NCBI GenBank assembly: GCA_965116015.1
Contig: OZ220477.1
Span: forward strand, 1,488,001-1,552,000
Source: S5-327 sp965116015
GTDB lineage: Bacteria; Chloroflexota; Dehalococcoidia; Lucifugimonadales; Australimonadaceae
DNA length: 64,000 nt
Direction: 5' to 3'
The notes beneath the pieces are model-generated. The model worked only from the letters and a program-made list of their open reading frames with translations. It did no database searches and had not been told where the DNA came from. Made by a program: the position numbers and the translations under genes. This document shows positions 27,261 through 35,598 of the stretch, one piece after another; position 1 is the first letter of the stretch, and every line of letters starts with the position of its first letter.

Positions 27261-27701
27261 TTAGGCATCTTCGCTGGTTTCGCTCCAGGACATTATGCGA
27301 TGGGGGATCAGTTCGATGATGATTGTGTTGTCGTCGAGGGTTTCGGCCATGAATTGGTCGATTTGGTCGGTTTTGTTGGGGTCGTCGGGGCCGATGTAGC
27401 GTTCGGCGATGGCGCGTCCGATGTGGGCTACGTTGTTGCGTGTGGTTGTTGCTGTTCCTTCGGCGAGGACGTAGGAGTAGGGTTCGGCGCAGGTTGGTAT
27501 GGAGATTGCGGCGCGGTTGTCGCGTTGGAGGTTTCGGGCGCGCTGGGAGTTGCGGCTGGTGTAGATGTAGAAGTTGCTATTGGTGAAGGCGAACCAGACG
27601 GGGGCGATGTGGGGGGCGCCGCTTGGGCGGAGGGTTACGAGGTTGGCTACGAGGGGTTGGGCGAGGTAGGCGGTGATTTCTTCTGTGGTCATTGCGCCCA
27701 T
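27261..27701 (-). CDS. Pyridoxamine 5'-phosphate oxidase-fold protein (FMN or F420 type)
   Basis: 146 residues. LVTLRPSGAPHIAPVWFAFT with FYIYTSRNSQRARNLQRDNR is the split-barrel flavin-binding signature of the TIGR03618/PPOX class, many of which use F420. The start at 27701 has AAAGGAGG 10 bases upstream, better than the internal Met at 27692. It lies 74 bases downstream of the SDR gene on the same strand, so the two redox enzymes may share a transcript. Confidence 0.85.
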   Translation of the reverse strand: MGAMTTEEITAYLAQPLVANLVTLRPSGAPHIAPVWFAFTNSNFYIYTSRNSQRARNLQRDNRAAISIPTCAEPYSYVLAEGTATTTRNNVAHIGRAIAERYIGPDDPNKTDQIDQFMAETLDDNTIIIELIPHRIMSWSETSEDA

Positions 27702-27775
27702 TGGTCTGTTGCCTCCTTTGGCGGGTTGGTTGGGTTGGGTTTCGGGGGTTGGGGGGCGTGGGTTCGGCGGCGTGG

Positions 27776-28591
27776 TTATTGGGCGGAGGCTGTTTGTCCG
27801 CCGTCGACGACGAGGGCGTGGCCTGTTACGTAGGATGATTCGTCGGAGGCGAGGAAGAGGACGCAGTGTGCGACTTCTTCGGGGAGGCCGAGGCGTTGGA
27901 GGCCGGGGACGCGGTTTCCGGCGTCGGTTTTCTGTTGGGGTGTTAGTTGGCGTGGTCGCGGGGGGTATTCGCGGATGCGGTTGGTGTCGATGGGTCCGGG
28001 GCAGACGCAGTTGACGCGGATATGGGGGCCGTAGTCGATGGCGAGTTGGCGTGTGAGGTTGATGATGGCGGCTTTGGTTGCGCTGTAGGCGGGGTATCGT
28101 GGGCTGGCGAGGATTCCGAGGGAGGAGGCTGTGGCGATGATGTTGCCGTGTTGGCGGGCCATGAAGTGGGGGAGGGCTGCTCGGACGCCGTGGTAGATGC
28201 TGTGGAGGTTGAGGTTGACGACGTGGTTCCAGGCGTCGTCGGAGATTTCGTGGATCATTTGCCGGACGCCGGTTCCGGCATTGAGGAAGAGGATGTCGAG
28301 GGCGCCGAATTGTTCGATGGCGGCGGCGGTCATGTCGGCGCAGGCGTTTCGTTGGGAGGCGTCGGCTCGGAGGAAGAGGGCTTGTCCGCCGTCGTTGTGG
28401 ATGAGGGTGTCGATTCTGGGGTTTGCGCGTTCGGCGATGTCGACGCAGACGACTTTGGCGCCTTCGCGTGCGAAGAGTCTGGCGGTGGCGCGTCCGATGC
28501 CGCTGTCGGCGCCGGTGACGATGGCGACTTTGTTGCGGAGGCGTCCGAGTCCGGGGCCCATTCTTGGGTGTTCGTTGTTGGGTTCGGGCAT
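27776..28591 (-). CDS. Short-chain dehydrogenase/reductase
   Basis: 271 residues of the classical SDR type. The cofactor loop TGADSGIGRATA begins at residue 26, LNAGTG is near 103, the catalytic Ser is in ATASSLGI (about 156) and the Tyr-xxx-Lys pair is Y169/K173 (YSATK). CPGPIDTNRI is the usual post-active-site loop. VCVDIAE after strand 2 favours NAD over NADP. GAGGAGG precedes the ATG. Substrate unknown. A G18 tract and a perfect inverted repeat lie upstream. Confidence 0.9.
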   Translation of the reverse strand: MPEPNNEHPRMGPGLGRLRNKVAIVTGADSGIGRATARLFAREGAKVVCVDIAERANPRIDTLIHNDGGQALFLRADASQRNACADMTAAAIEQFGALDILFLNAGTGVRQMIHEISDDAWNHVVNLNLHSIYHGVRAALPHFMARQHGNIIATASSLGILASPRYPAYSATKAAIINLTRQLAIDYGPHIRVNCVCPGPIDTNRIREYPPRPRQLTPQQKTDAGNRVPGLQRLGLPEEVAHCVLFLASDESSYVTGHALVVDGGQTASAQ

Positions 28592-28668
28592 TGGGCGGCT
28601 CCTCCTCTTCGGGTTCTGGCGGGGCTGGTTTGGGGGAGTGTAGCCCTGGAGGGGCAGGCTGCTCAAAA

Positions 28669-28686
28669 GGGGGGGGGGGGGGGGGG
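28669..28686 (+). repeat. Homopolymer tract G18
   Basis: Eighteen G on the + strand, 77 bases upstream of the SDR start (C tract on its coding strand). Such tracts slip readily. If the SDR promoter spans it, expression could vary. Confidence 0.75.
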
Positions 28687-28698
28687 TGCGGACGTTGG

Positions 28699-28715
28699 GG
28701 AATGTGCAACATTCC
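28699..28715. promoter_or_regulatory. Candidate operator, 7-bp inverted repeat
   Basis: GGAATGT-GCA-ACATTCC is a perfect inverted repeat with a 3-base centre. It is followed at once by CGTAACATTGCGTAACG, which contains two CGTAAC copies 10 bases apart. The position, about 110 bases before the SDR ATG, suits regulator binding. The stem is too short and without a T run for a terminator. Confidence 0.45.
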
Positions 28716-28857
28716 GTAACATTGCGTAACGTTTGCCTACAGGGGACAGGTGGCGGTAGGGAGCAGGGGGGTGGTCGCGCGGGGTGGGGCGCGGGGACAT
28801 GGTAGTTGGGGGGATGGGGAGGGGGCAATGGGGTGATGTCGTGGCTGGGGGGGCTCG

Positions 28858-30774
28858 CTACTCGTGGAGAATCTGGCTCGTCACGTAGTTTTTGAATTTT
28901 GAGAGGTTTGTGAAGCACTTATACCCTGCCTCATTAGCCAGAGACTGGAGCGAAGAGTCCGCGTTGAGGAGCAGCGTTACAGGTTCGCTGAAACCGGGTT
29001 GCAGTCCGTCGGGCCAAGCGATATCGAACACGGCCAGCTGCGCATCGGTTTCCGAGTCAGCGAGGTCGAAGGCTATCTGGCCCGGAGGCAGGTTTCTCTC
29101 TTCAAGCCAGTCGTTGAGTTCTTGTAGTTCGGCCTCTTCTGAGTCGCTTACATTGCCCAAGATAGTTGCTTTCTGCACAGGGGCACTCTCAGTTGTTCCG
29201 GTTAGCCATCGCTCATCGCCGTTAAGCAGCTCGCGCATAAGATCATTTGCGGCAGCGGCAAGCAGCTCTCTGCGAGCACTCAAGAACTCTAAGTAGTTTT
29301 CGATCTTCCACAGTCGGGGGTCATTAGGTATCCACTGGGATTGCAGAACGCCGGGGTTTCGGTTCTCCATTTCGGGAAAGTAGTTTTCGGGAAGCGAATT
29401 GCCGAGGTGGAGGTTGGATTCTTTCGTGAGCAAAGCGAAGTTGGCAAGCGCGTTTACTTCGTAAGGTCTGAAATTCGCGTTGTACAGTTGGGATTTGGGG
29501 AATATGTGATGAACTTCTAGTTTGCTCATTGAGCCGAGCAGTGTCTTCTTCAATTCCAGGCCTGAGCACAAGTCCCTTGCCTGGCTAGTCCTGGTAAGCA
29601 TGTACAAGACCGGGTAAAAGCGTGCCCCTAGCGTGCTGACGTCAAAGTTCTCCGGGTTTACTGATAGGTTGCCTCGCGAACGACGGAGCGTGTCAAGCAA
29701 GTTATCTATGGGGTGGCCTTCGCGGTCTATTGCTCGAAGGTCCTCGTTCATTGTGGTTTCAATTGAAGAAGAGAATCGACCCCACATGCCAGACTGCACG
29801 AACCAGAACAGGAGTTTATCTCGGTCGACTGCTGACAGGGGAGCAGTCTGCATCGCGCTGTATCGAGCCAGTACGGGAAATGCGTAGCGGCCGAAAAGCA
29901 CACGGTCATGATCTATGCCAAGTCGGCTATCAATTCGATTAAGCCATGCCTCTATATGCTTTATTGCTTGGCTCATTCCAGCTTCAATTTCGTGAGGAGG
30001 TTTATCTTGCAAGTTCTGGAAATCCGCGCTATTTGTTAGGATTGTGTTCATCGATCTAAGCAGCCAGTCAAGCGTAAAAGAGTAATCGGATTTTCCCCAG
30101 TTTGCGATAGCGGTTTTCATACGCTCTCGAGCATCTGGCCAGTCGGCGCAAATACGGGCTAGCGCCAAGTCTCCTTTTGAGAGCTTCGTGCCGCCTTTGT
30201 TAATCTCCGTGAATATGCTGACTATTTCGTCGAGATTGCGCGCACCTGTTATTGATTGTTCGAGGATATCCATGTCCTTTATTCCTAGCAGCGTATTGAT
30301 ATTCCCTAGGAAAGTTGTATTACTGGCAAATTTAACGATATACTCACCCATTTTACTATGGCCTTCTTGCATCAAATTTGTGACATCAATCCAGTGTGAG
30401 TCATCTCGCATTTTAACCGGTTGGTAGAATTCAAATTCTTCTGTTTCAACGTTGAAATGCAACCGTTGAAATAGTCTAGGGTCTCCGTCAAAAAAACTCG
30501 GAACAACACCCTTAATCACTGCGTATAAGGTGGTGACTCGTTGCTGCCCATCCAGCAGCAGGCGCACTACTCCTGGAGAGAGGTTTCCATCGCCCCTATA
30601 CTGAGCACTCTCCGATTCCGTAGTCCACAGGAGAAGTGACCCAACAGGATGCCTTCGGTACAGCGAGGCGAACAGTTTCCGAATCTGCTCTCTATTCCAG
30701 ACGTACCCACGCTGGAATTTAGGCAGGGTGATGTAACCACTATCAACGTTGTCAAGCATGTTGCTTATGTCCAC
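28858..30774 (-). CDS. DUF262/HNH (GmrSD-like) nuclease
   Basis: 638 residues. The DUF262 domain has FQRGYVWNREQI (20-31) and the NTPase/nuclease motif LLLDGQQRVTTLYA with Asp75. The DUF1524 HNH domain has KLEVHHIFPKSQLYN. This architecture occurs in type IV restriction enzymes (GmrSD) and in SspE-type phosphorothioation-dependent defence. An extra C-terminal region of about 100 residues (AVFDIAWPDGLQPGFSEPV, then AGYKCFTNLSKFKNYV) is not part of the canonical pair. Composition is foreign, and an IS remnant is 120 bases upstream. No modification genes are adjacent, so it probably acts alone against modified DNA. Confidence 0.85.
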   Translation of the reverse strand: MDISNMLDNVDSGYITLPKFQRGYVWNREQIRKLFASLYRRHPVGSLLLWTTESESAQYRGDGNLSPGVVRLLLDGQQRVTTLYAVIKGVVPSFFDGDPRLFQRLHFNVETEEFEFYQPVKMRDDSHWIDVTNLMQEGHSKMGEYIVKFASNTTFLGNINTLLGIKDMDILEQSITGARNLDEIVSIFTEINKGGTKLSKGDLALARICADWPDARERMKTAIANWGKSDYSFTLDWLLRSMNTILTNSADFQNLQDKPPHEIEAGMSQAIKHIEAWLNRIDSRLGIDHDRVLFGRYAFPVLARYSAMQTAPLSAVDRDKLLFWFVQSGMWGRFSSSIETTMNEDLRAIDREGHPIDNLLDTLRRSRGNLSVNPENFDVSTLGARFYPVLYMLTRTSQARDLCSGLELKKTLLGSMSKLEVHHIFPKSQLYNANFRPYEVNALANFALLTKESNLHLGNSLPENYFPEMENRNPGVLQSQWIPNDPRLWKIENYLEFLSARRELLAAAANDLMRELLNGDERWLTGTTESAPVQKATILGNVSDSEEAELQELNDWLEERNLPPGQIAFDLADSETDAQLAVFDIAWPDGLQPGFSEPVTLLLNADSSLQSLANEAGYKCFTNLSKFKNYVTSQILHE

Positions 30775-30894
30775 AGTTGACTACCTTCGGTGTTGAGACT
30801 AGGCATACGATAGCATCAAGGCTACTGTAATGTCAACCCTCTGCCCTGCTGGGTTCTGTTTGATTGTAGATGATGGAGTTTCCAAGCCCCCTCA

Positions 30895-31255
30895 CCTGGC
30901 TAGCCGTACCTTAGCGCGTGGGGCTGACGCCGCCTTGTAGCGAACGCTCCGACGTGGAATCTTTGCGGGAGGGTTAGAGAACCCTCTGGCTACATCCGCC
31001 CACTCGGTGAATGGGGGAGTTACCCCTGCTTTCTTGCCTGGGGTTGAGTGGTTCAGCCCCTCATGCTCCCGGAAGAGGTTGTAGGTGATGAACCCAGCCG
31101 TCGAGATAGCGCTGCCCAGTCTCCCTGCTCTCCAGTCCGCGCAGAGTCTTGATGCGCTGGCGGAATGTTCCTTGCAGACGTTCCGACAGGTTGTTGTTGA
31201 CGGCAGAGCGCATGCCCTCCGACTGGACGTGCTTGGCGTTGGGGAACACTGTGGG
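30895..31255 (-). pseudogene. Remnant of an IS6/IS240-like DDE transposase
   Basis: The minus strand encodes, in one frame, FPNAKHVQSEG then VNNNLSERLQGTFRQR and LETGQRYLDGW-like sequence. After a frameshift near 31090 another frame continues FITYNLFREHEGLNHSTPGK and PPFTEWADV. Together these match the C-terminal third of DDE transposases of this type. The N-terminal catalytic region is missing and no terminal inverted repeats were found. It is a dead fragment marking past insertion beside the DUF262 gene. Confidence 0.75.
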
Positions 31256-31329
31256 TTCCGTTTGAGAGTGGCGTCAGGTTGGGGCACTTCAAACGGAGCC
31301 GCTAGGCTCTGCCCTGCCCTAGCTTTGGT

Positions 31330-32061
31330 TTAGCGCCATTCGGCGTAGAGGGGGTCTTGGTGGACGTAGGCTCGGAGGATGCCGTCGTAGACTAGCCAGA
31401 AGATGTCGAGGGTGGCGTTGAGGGATTCACGGACGGCGTTCTGTTCGAGGTCGCTTATGGCGTAGTTTTGTATGACGTATGGGCCGACTTTCATGTGGTC
31501 TTCGTCGACGGACATGTGGAGTGTCCAGTAGAGGATGTCGTCGCTTTGGCGCTGGAATCCGTAGTGGTTGCAGAGGCCGTTTACGACGCGTTGCATGCGT
31601 CCGCTGGCGGTTCCTTCGAGGGCGAGTCCTTGCGAGGCGTAGAGTTCGAGCCATGAGCGTTGGGCGATGAGGAGTTCGCGCCAGTTGAGGAGGGCTCGGG
31701 TTTCGGGGAGGGGTTGTGCGGTTTCGAGTTCATGCGGGGGGATTCCGGCGGCTTGTGCGAAGCGGATGTAGAGTTCTTTGTGTCCGGCGGTTCCGGTTTC
31801 GCCGCCTTGTGCTTCTTCGGAGAGGTTTTCGAACCACATTCGTTCGAGTTCGGGGTCTTGGGGGGATCTTGCGAACATTGCGGCGATGGGTTTAGGAAAG
31901 GGTTTGGGGAAGAGGAGGTAGAATTGTTTGATGAAGCCGTTGAGTTGCGGGCGGGAGAGTTTGCCGTTTTCGATGAGGTGGAAGAGTTGGTGGTTTTTGC
32001 TGTGTTTGCGCTGTTGGAGGGTTTGCATTTCGGCGAGGAATTCTGCGGGTTGGAGCGGCAT
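31330..32061 (-). CDS. PqqC/CADD-like heme-oxygenase-fold protein (possible diiron oxygenase)
   Basis: 243 helical residues of the TenA/PqqC/CADD group. HMSVDEDH at residues 182-189 gives His-x3-Asp-x2-His, the exact spacing of C-terminal diiron ligands in heme-oxygenase-like oxidases. EEAQGGETGTAGHKEL (82-97) supplies candidate Glu and His94, and the WLELYASQGLALEG helix supplies another Glu. Such enzymes make p-aminobenzoate from a tyrosine side chain, cleave fatty acids, or do N-oxygenation. No pqq genes are near. The neighbouring nitrile hydratase operon is on the same strand but 440 or more bases upstream. Confidence 0.8.
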   Translation of the reverse strand: MPLQPAEFLAEMQTLQQRKHSKNHQLFHLIENGKLSRPQLNGFIKQFYLLFPKPFPKPIAAMFARSPQDPELERMWFENLSEEAQGGETGTAGHKELYIRFAQAAGIPPHELETAQPLPETRALLNWRELLIAQRSWLELYASQGLALEGTASGRMQRVVNGLCNHYGFQRQSDDILYWTLHMSVDEDHMKVGPYVIQNYAISDLEQNAVRESLNATLDIFWLVYDGILRAYVHQDPLYAEWR

Positions 32062-32089
32062 TTGAGGCCTCCTGCGGGGGTTGTGGGCT

Positions 32090-32276
32090 GGTTGTGAGAG
32101 TTTACTCGATGGGGCGGGGAATTCCCACGCGGGGGGCGGCTGGGGCGGATCGGCAGGGGGATTGGGGGGCGAGGCTGTGAGTGTATTCGCTGGCGGGGAA
32201 GCTAAGCGGGGGGTTGGCTGGGAGTCAGGGGGGCGAGGGTGCGGCTAGCTGGCGGGGAGTTCTCAGGCGGGGGCGG
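32090..32276. repeat. Degenerate duplicated spacer
   Basis: GTGAGAGTTTACTCGATGGG (about 32094) and GTGAGTGTATTCGCTGGC (about 32177) head two similar G-rich segments; a third partial segment with CTGGCGGGGA follows. No gene visible. Confidence 0.4.
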
Positions 32277-32837
32277 TTAGGGGTGAGGGGGAGCGGGGTT
32301 GAGTTCGATGGGTTGTCCGTGGGGTGTGCGGAGGTAGGCGCGGCGCCATTCGTTGGCGCGGCGGGCGATCTCTGGTTGGAGGGCGAGTTGTTTGTCGGCG
32401 CAGAGGCGTTCGAGGGCGCGGGTCCAGTGTAGGTAGTAGGTATCGCCGAGGTCGGGGTCGCCGTGGCACTGGGCGTCGGCGATTTCCTGGCTGAGGGCGG
32501 CGGTCCATTCGTTCCAGGTGAAGCGTTCTTCGCGGGAGAGGGCGACGGCGATGGCGAATGCGACGGCTTGCCAGGGTTCGGCGAAGACGGGGCCGTCGTC
32601 GTCGCGGGGGATGGGTCCGAGGGGGGCGAGGTTGGGGTGGGCGTGGGAGTTGGGGTCGGGGTTGGCTAGGTTGGGGTTGGCGTGGGGGGTGGGGTTGGGG
32701 TTGGCGTGGGGGTTGGGGTCGAGGCTGGCTAGGTTGGGGTTGGCGTGGGGGTTGGGGTCGGGGACGGGGTTGGGGTCGGGGTCGGGGTCGGGGTTGGGGT
32801 CGGGGACGGGGTTGGGGTTGTTGGGGTGGTTTGTCAT
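32277..32837 (-). CDS. Nitrile hydratase accessory protein with Pro/Asn repeat extension
   Basis: 186 residues. Residues 84-180 (VFAEPWQAVAFAIAVAL, FTWNEWTAALSQEI, YYLHWTRALERL) match the small activator that loads metal and matures the alpha-subunit cysteines. The ATG overlaps the nthB stop (ATGA), giving an alpha-beta-activator operon. Residues 5-75 are an unusual low-complexity tract of PNP, PDP and HANPNL repeats, absent from standard activators. The corresponding DNA is a G-rich hexamer array. Confidence 0.85.
   Translation of the reverse strand: MTNHPNNPNPVPDPNPDPDPDPNPVPDPNPHANPNLASLDPNPHANPNPTPHANPNLANPDPNSHAHPNLAPLGPIPRDDDGPVFAEPWQAVAFAIAVALSREERFTWNEWTAALSQEIADAQCHGDPDLGDTYYLHWTRALERLCADKQLALQPEIARRANEWRRAYLRTPHGQPIELNPAPPHP
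32625..32830. repeat. GGGGTT/GGGGTC hexamer array inside the accessory gene
   Basis: On the + strand about 200 bases consist of GGGGTTGGGGTC-type hexamers with interspersed GGCGTGG and GGCTAGG units. Runs of four G every two to eight bases are strong G-quadruplex candidates on the template strand. It encodes the Pro-Asn/Pro-Asp extension and contains longer repeats around GGTTGGGGTTGGCGTGGGG. Confidence 0.85.
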
Positions 32838-33505
32838 GGGGCGGGCTCTAGGTAGTCTTCGAAGAGGTCGAGGTAGACGGTGGATGCGGGGTCTGCGGAG
32901 TCGCCCCAGAGTTCGCGGGCGGTGAATCGGACGCTGTAGAGGTGGGAGGGTTGGTCGAGGCCTTGTGCGCTGAGGTCGGGGTAGATGTGGGCGCCGTAGT
33001 TTTCGTGGATGGTTCCTGTGCGTCCGAGGGTGTATCGGGGTTGGCGGGTGTGTCCGGGGACGCGTTGGTTGCGGGCTCGGACGGCGTCGCCTGGTTGGAA
33101 TCGGGGCGGGGTTTGGGCTGGCCGGTTGTAGTCGGGGCCGGCGAGGGGGAGGTTGGGGATCTGTTCGGGGCGGAGGGCGTTGTCGCGGAGGGTTTTGGGG
33201 GCTGGGGAGTTTGGGCGTCCGGAGGCGAGTTCGTCGGGTGTGAGGAGTTCTGATTCGAGGAGTTGTGTGGAGAGTCCGGCGAGCCAGCTTTCGTAGTAGG
33301 AGTTTCGGAGGTAGTCGATGGGGTTTTGTCGTTCGCGGGCGTGGCGGCTCATATCGATGTTCCAGAGTTTGAGGAGTGCGAGGGAGCGTGTTATGGCGTA
33401 GACGCGCGCTTCCCAGGGGTGGTGGAATACGGGTTCGGTGGATTCGGGTTCGGGGTTGATGGGGCCGAATCCGTGCATTCCGCCGAGGTCGTGGATTCCG
33501 TGCAT
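32834..33505 (-). CDS. nthB: Nitrile hydratase beta subunit
   Basis: 223 residues opening MHGIHDLGGMHGFGPI, the canonical beta-subunit start. The helical ESWLAGLSTQLLESELLTPDE region follows, then the C-terminal SH3-like barrel with RFQPGDAVRARN and SVRFTARELWGD. It pairs with alpha to hydrate nitriles to amides; beta arginines stabilise the oxidised cysteines. It lies 90 bases downstream of nthA and overlaps the activator gene. Confidence 0.95.
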   Translation of the reverse strand: MHGIHDLGGMHGFGPINPEPESTEPVFHHPWEARVYAITRSLALLKLWNIDMSRHARERQNPIDYLRNSYYESWLAGLSTQLLESELLTPDELASGRPNSPAPKTLRDNALRPEQIPNLPLAGPDYNRPAQTPPRFQPGDAVRARNQRVPGHTRQPRYTLGRTGTIHENYGAHIYPDLSAQGLDQPSHLYSVRFTARELWGDSADPASTVYLDLFEDYLEPAP

Positions 33506-33595
33506 TGGGGGAGCTCGCTTTGTTGGTCTTGGGTTGGGGTTGGGGGGCTTGGGGGTTCGGGGCGGGATTAGGGGTTGGGGGGAGCGAGGGCGGGG

Positions 33596-34249
33596 TCAGG
33601 GGAGTGGGGCGGAGTTGGCGAGGGTTGCGGGGTGGAGGGCTTTTTCGACACCGATCATTGAGTTGCGGGTTACTAGTTGGGCGAGTTGTTCTTCGGTCCA
33701 GTCGTGGGTGTTGGGGGGTTGTTGGGGGAGGACGAGGAAGCGCATTTCGGAGGTTGAGTCCCAGACTCGGATTTCTGTGTCGTGTGGGAGTTGTGTGCCG
33801 AATTGTTGGAGTACGGTTCGGGGGTCGGCGACGGCTTGGGATCGGTAGGGGGCGGATTTGTACCAGACGGGTGGGAGTCCGAGGATTGGCCAGGGGTAGC
33901 AGGAGCAGAGGGTGCAGACGACGAGGTTGTGGATGTTGGGGGTGTTTTCGAGGACGCGGATGTGTTCGCCGTGGGAGCTTTGGATGTTCATAGAGGCGAT
34001 GGCTTGGGCGGGGCGTTGGAGGAGCCATTGTTTGAAGCGGGGGTCTGCCCAGGCTCGGGCGACGATGCGTTTGCCGTTGTGTGGGCCGATTTTTGTTTCG
34101 AATGTGTCGATGAGGGCGTCGATTGCGTCGGGGTTGATGAGTCCTTTTTCGACGAGGAGGGATTCGAGGGCTTTGACGCGGAGTTCGATGTCTGATGGGG
34201 GTTCGGTGGGCTGGTGGTCGTGGTCGTGGGGGTGGGGATTGTGGGTCAT
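33596..34249 (-). CDS. nthA: Nitrile hydratase alpha subunit, cobalt type
   Basis: 217 residues. The metal claw VCTLCSCYPWP has Cys112, Cys115 and Cys117; Thr after the first Cys is the cobalt form (iron enzymes have Ser). GLPPVWYKS and YRS downstream are conserved. The N terminus is His-rich (HNPHPHDHDH), possibly metal binding. GGAGG lies 8 bases before the ATG. First gene of nthA-nthB-activator. Confidence 0.95.
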   Translation of the reverse strand: MTHNPHPHDHDHQPTEPPSDIELRVKALESLLVEKGLINPDAIDALIDTFETKIGPHNGKRIVARAWADPRFKQWLLQRPAQAIASMNIQSSHGEHIRVLENTPNIHNLVVCTLCSCYPWPILGLPPVWYKSAPYRSQAVADPRTVLQQFGTQLPHDTEIRVWDSTSEMRFLVLPQQPPNTHDWTEEQLAQLVTRNSMIGVEKALHPATLANSAPLP

Positions 34250-34411
34250 AGGGCGGCCTCCGGGGGTGTGGGGTTGGGGCAGGGATAGCGCAGGCTGGGA
34301 TGGGGGGCGTCGTCTTGGGGAGTGGGGGGTTGGGGGGTTCGAGGGGGTTTGATGTTGGGGATGGAGCTTGATGCTGGGGATAAGGTTAGCGGAGATTGGG
34401 GCAAGGGGTCA

Positions 34412-35230
34412 TCAGGGGATGAGGGCTCGGATGGCTGGGAGGTTGGGCGGGGCTTGGCCTCGGTGGACGACTATGGCGTCGTCGAATCCGGCGTGGGCGA
34501 GTTTGAGGAGGCGTTCGCGGGCGAGGTCTGGGGGGCATTGGAGGTGGAATGTGTTGTCGGAGTCGGCGAGGGGGTTTTTGTTGGGGGGCTGGCGGAGGTC
34601 GATGGAGATGTTGGTGACGATGGCGCGTTTGCCTCCGGCGCGGCGGTAGTGGTCGATGCCGGTTCTGAGGGTATTGAAGCCGGAGAAGAAGGCTGAGGCG
34701 ATCCAGCCGTCGTGCTGGGCGGCGGCGGAGATCCATCGGGGGCTGGCCCAGGAGCCGATGATGATGGGGGGGCCTCCGAGGAGGGATGGGGGCGGGTTTA
34801 GGGCGATGTTGTTGATGGGGAGTCCGTTCCAGAGTTGTTGCATAGTGTGGAGGTTTTGGGAGAGGAGGGTGATACGTTGGTGGAAGGGTATGCCGAGGGC
34901 TTGGAAGTCGGTTGGGGTTGAGCCTGCGCCGACGCCGAGGAGGAGTCGTCCTTCGCAGAGGAGTTGTGTGGTGAGGACGCGGTGTGCTAGTTCGACGGGG
35001 TTTCGGAGGGGGATTTGGAGGATGCCGATGCCGATTTCGAGTCGGGGGGCGGCGGTTGCGGCGACGGCGGCTGCTGTGAGGGGGTCGAGGGAGAAGCGTC
35101 CGCGTCCGATGGAGTCGAAGAACCAGACGCTGTGGAAGCCGTGTTGTTGGGCGTCGCGGGCGCCTTGTGCGACGATGTTGTGGCGGGGGGCGCCGGCGGA
35201 GTGCAGGGGGAGGGCTATGCCGAGCTTCAT
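34412..35230 (-). CDS. Luciferase-like (LLM) flavin-dependent oxidoreductase
   Basis: 272 residues of the bacterial luciferase-like TIM barrel: FHSVWFFDSIGRGRFSLDPL, the LEIGIGILQIPLRNPVELA strand, GRLLLGVGAGSTPTDFQALG and PPIIIGSWASPRWI. These use FMN or F420. At 272 residues it is at the short end of the family. The first 15 codons lie inside the first unit of a tandem array that extends upstream. Confidence 0.85.
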   Translation of the reverse strand: MKLGIALPLHSAGAPRHNIVAQGARDAQQHGFHSVWFFDSIGRGRFSLDPLTAAAVAATAAPRLEIGIGILQIPLRNPVELAHRVLTTQLLCEGRLLLGVGAGSTPTDFQALGIPFHQRITLLSQNLHTMQQLWNGLPINNIALNPPPSLLGGPPIIIGSWASPRWISAAAQHDGWIASAFFSGFNTLRTGIDHYRRAGGKRAIVTNISIDLRQPPNKNPLADSDNTFHLQCPPDLARERLLKLAHAGFDDAIVVHRGQAPPNLPAIRALIP

Positions 35231-35598
35231 TTTGTTGTCGTTGCGGCGCTTGTTGTTAGGGGGTGTTGGGGAGCGGGGCTGTTGGGGGGCGTCGGCGGAG
35301 CGTTGGGGGAGGGCTATGCTATGCCTTGTTTGTTGTCGTTGCGGCGCTTGTTGTTAGGGGGTGTTGGGGGCGCGGGGGGCGATGTTGTCGCGGGGGGCGG
35401 CGCCGGAGCGCAGGGGGAGGGCTATGCTACGCCTTGTTTGTTGTCGTTGCGGCGCTTGTTGTTAGGGGGTGTTGGGGAGCGGGGCTGTTAGGGGGGGCGG
35501 AGCGCAGGGGGAGGGCTATGCTGTGCCTTGTTTGTTGTCCTTGTGTTACTTGTTGTTAGGGGAGAGTTGCTTGTTGTTAGGGGGTTGGGGGAGGCGTT
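35200..35598. repeat. Four-unit repeat copied from the LLM gene start
   Basis: GGGCTATGC recurs at 35212, 35311, 35419 and 35513 (spacings 99, 108, 94), each preceded by CAGGGGGA-like sequence and followed by TTGTTGTCGTTGCGGCGCTT (diverged in the last unit) and TTGTTGTTAGGGG. The first unit contains the ATG and first codons of the LLM gene, so the array looks like successive duplication of a gene start plus its upstream DNA. TTGTTAGGGG repeats twice more at the left end of the spacer. Confidence 0.85.

Noticed and set aside
32850..34028. Long minus-strand Pro/Arg-rich frame overlapping nthB and nthA
   Set aside because: Out-of-frame extension of the accessory gene frame upstream of its ATG; the real products there are the two nitrile hydratase subunits in other frames.
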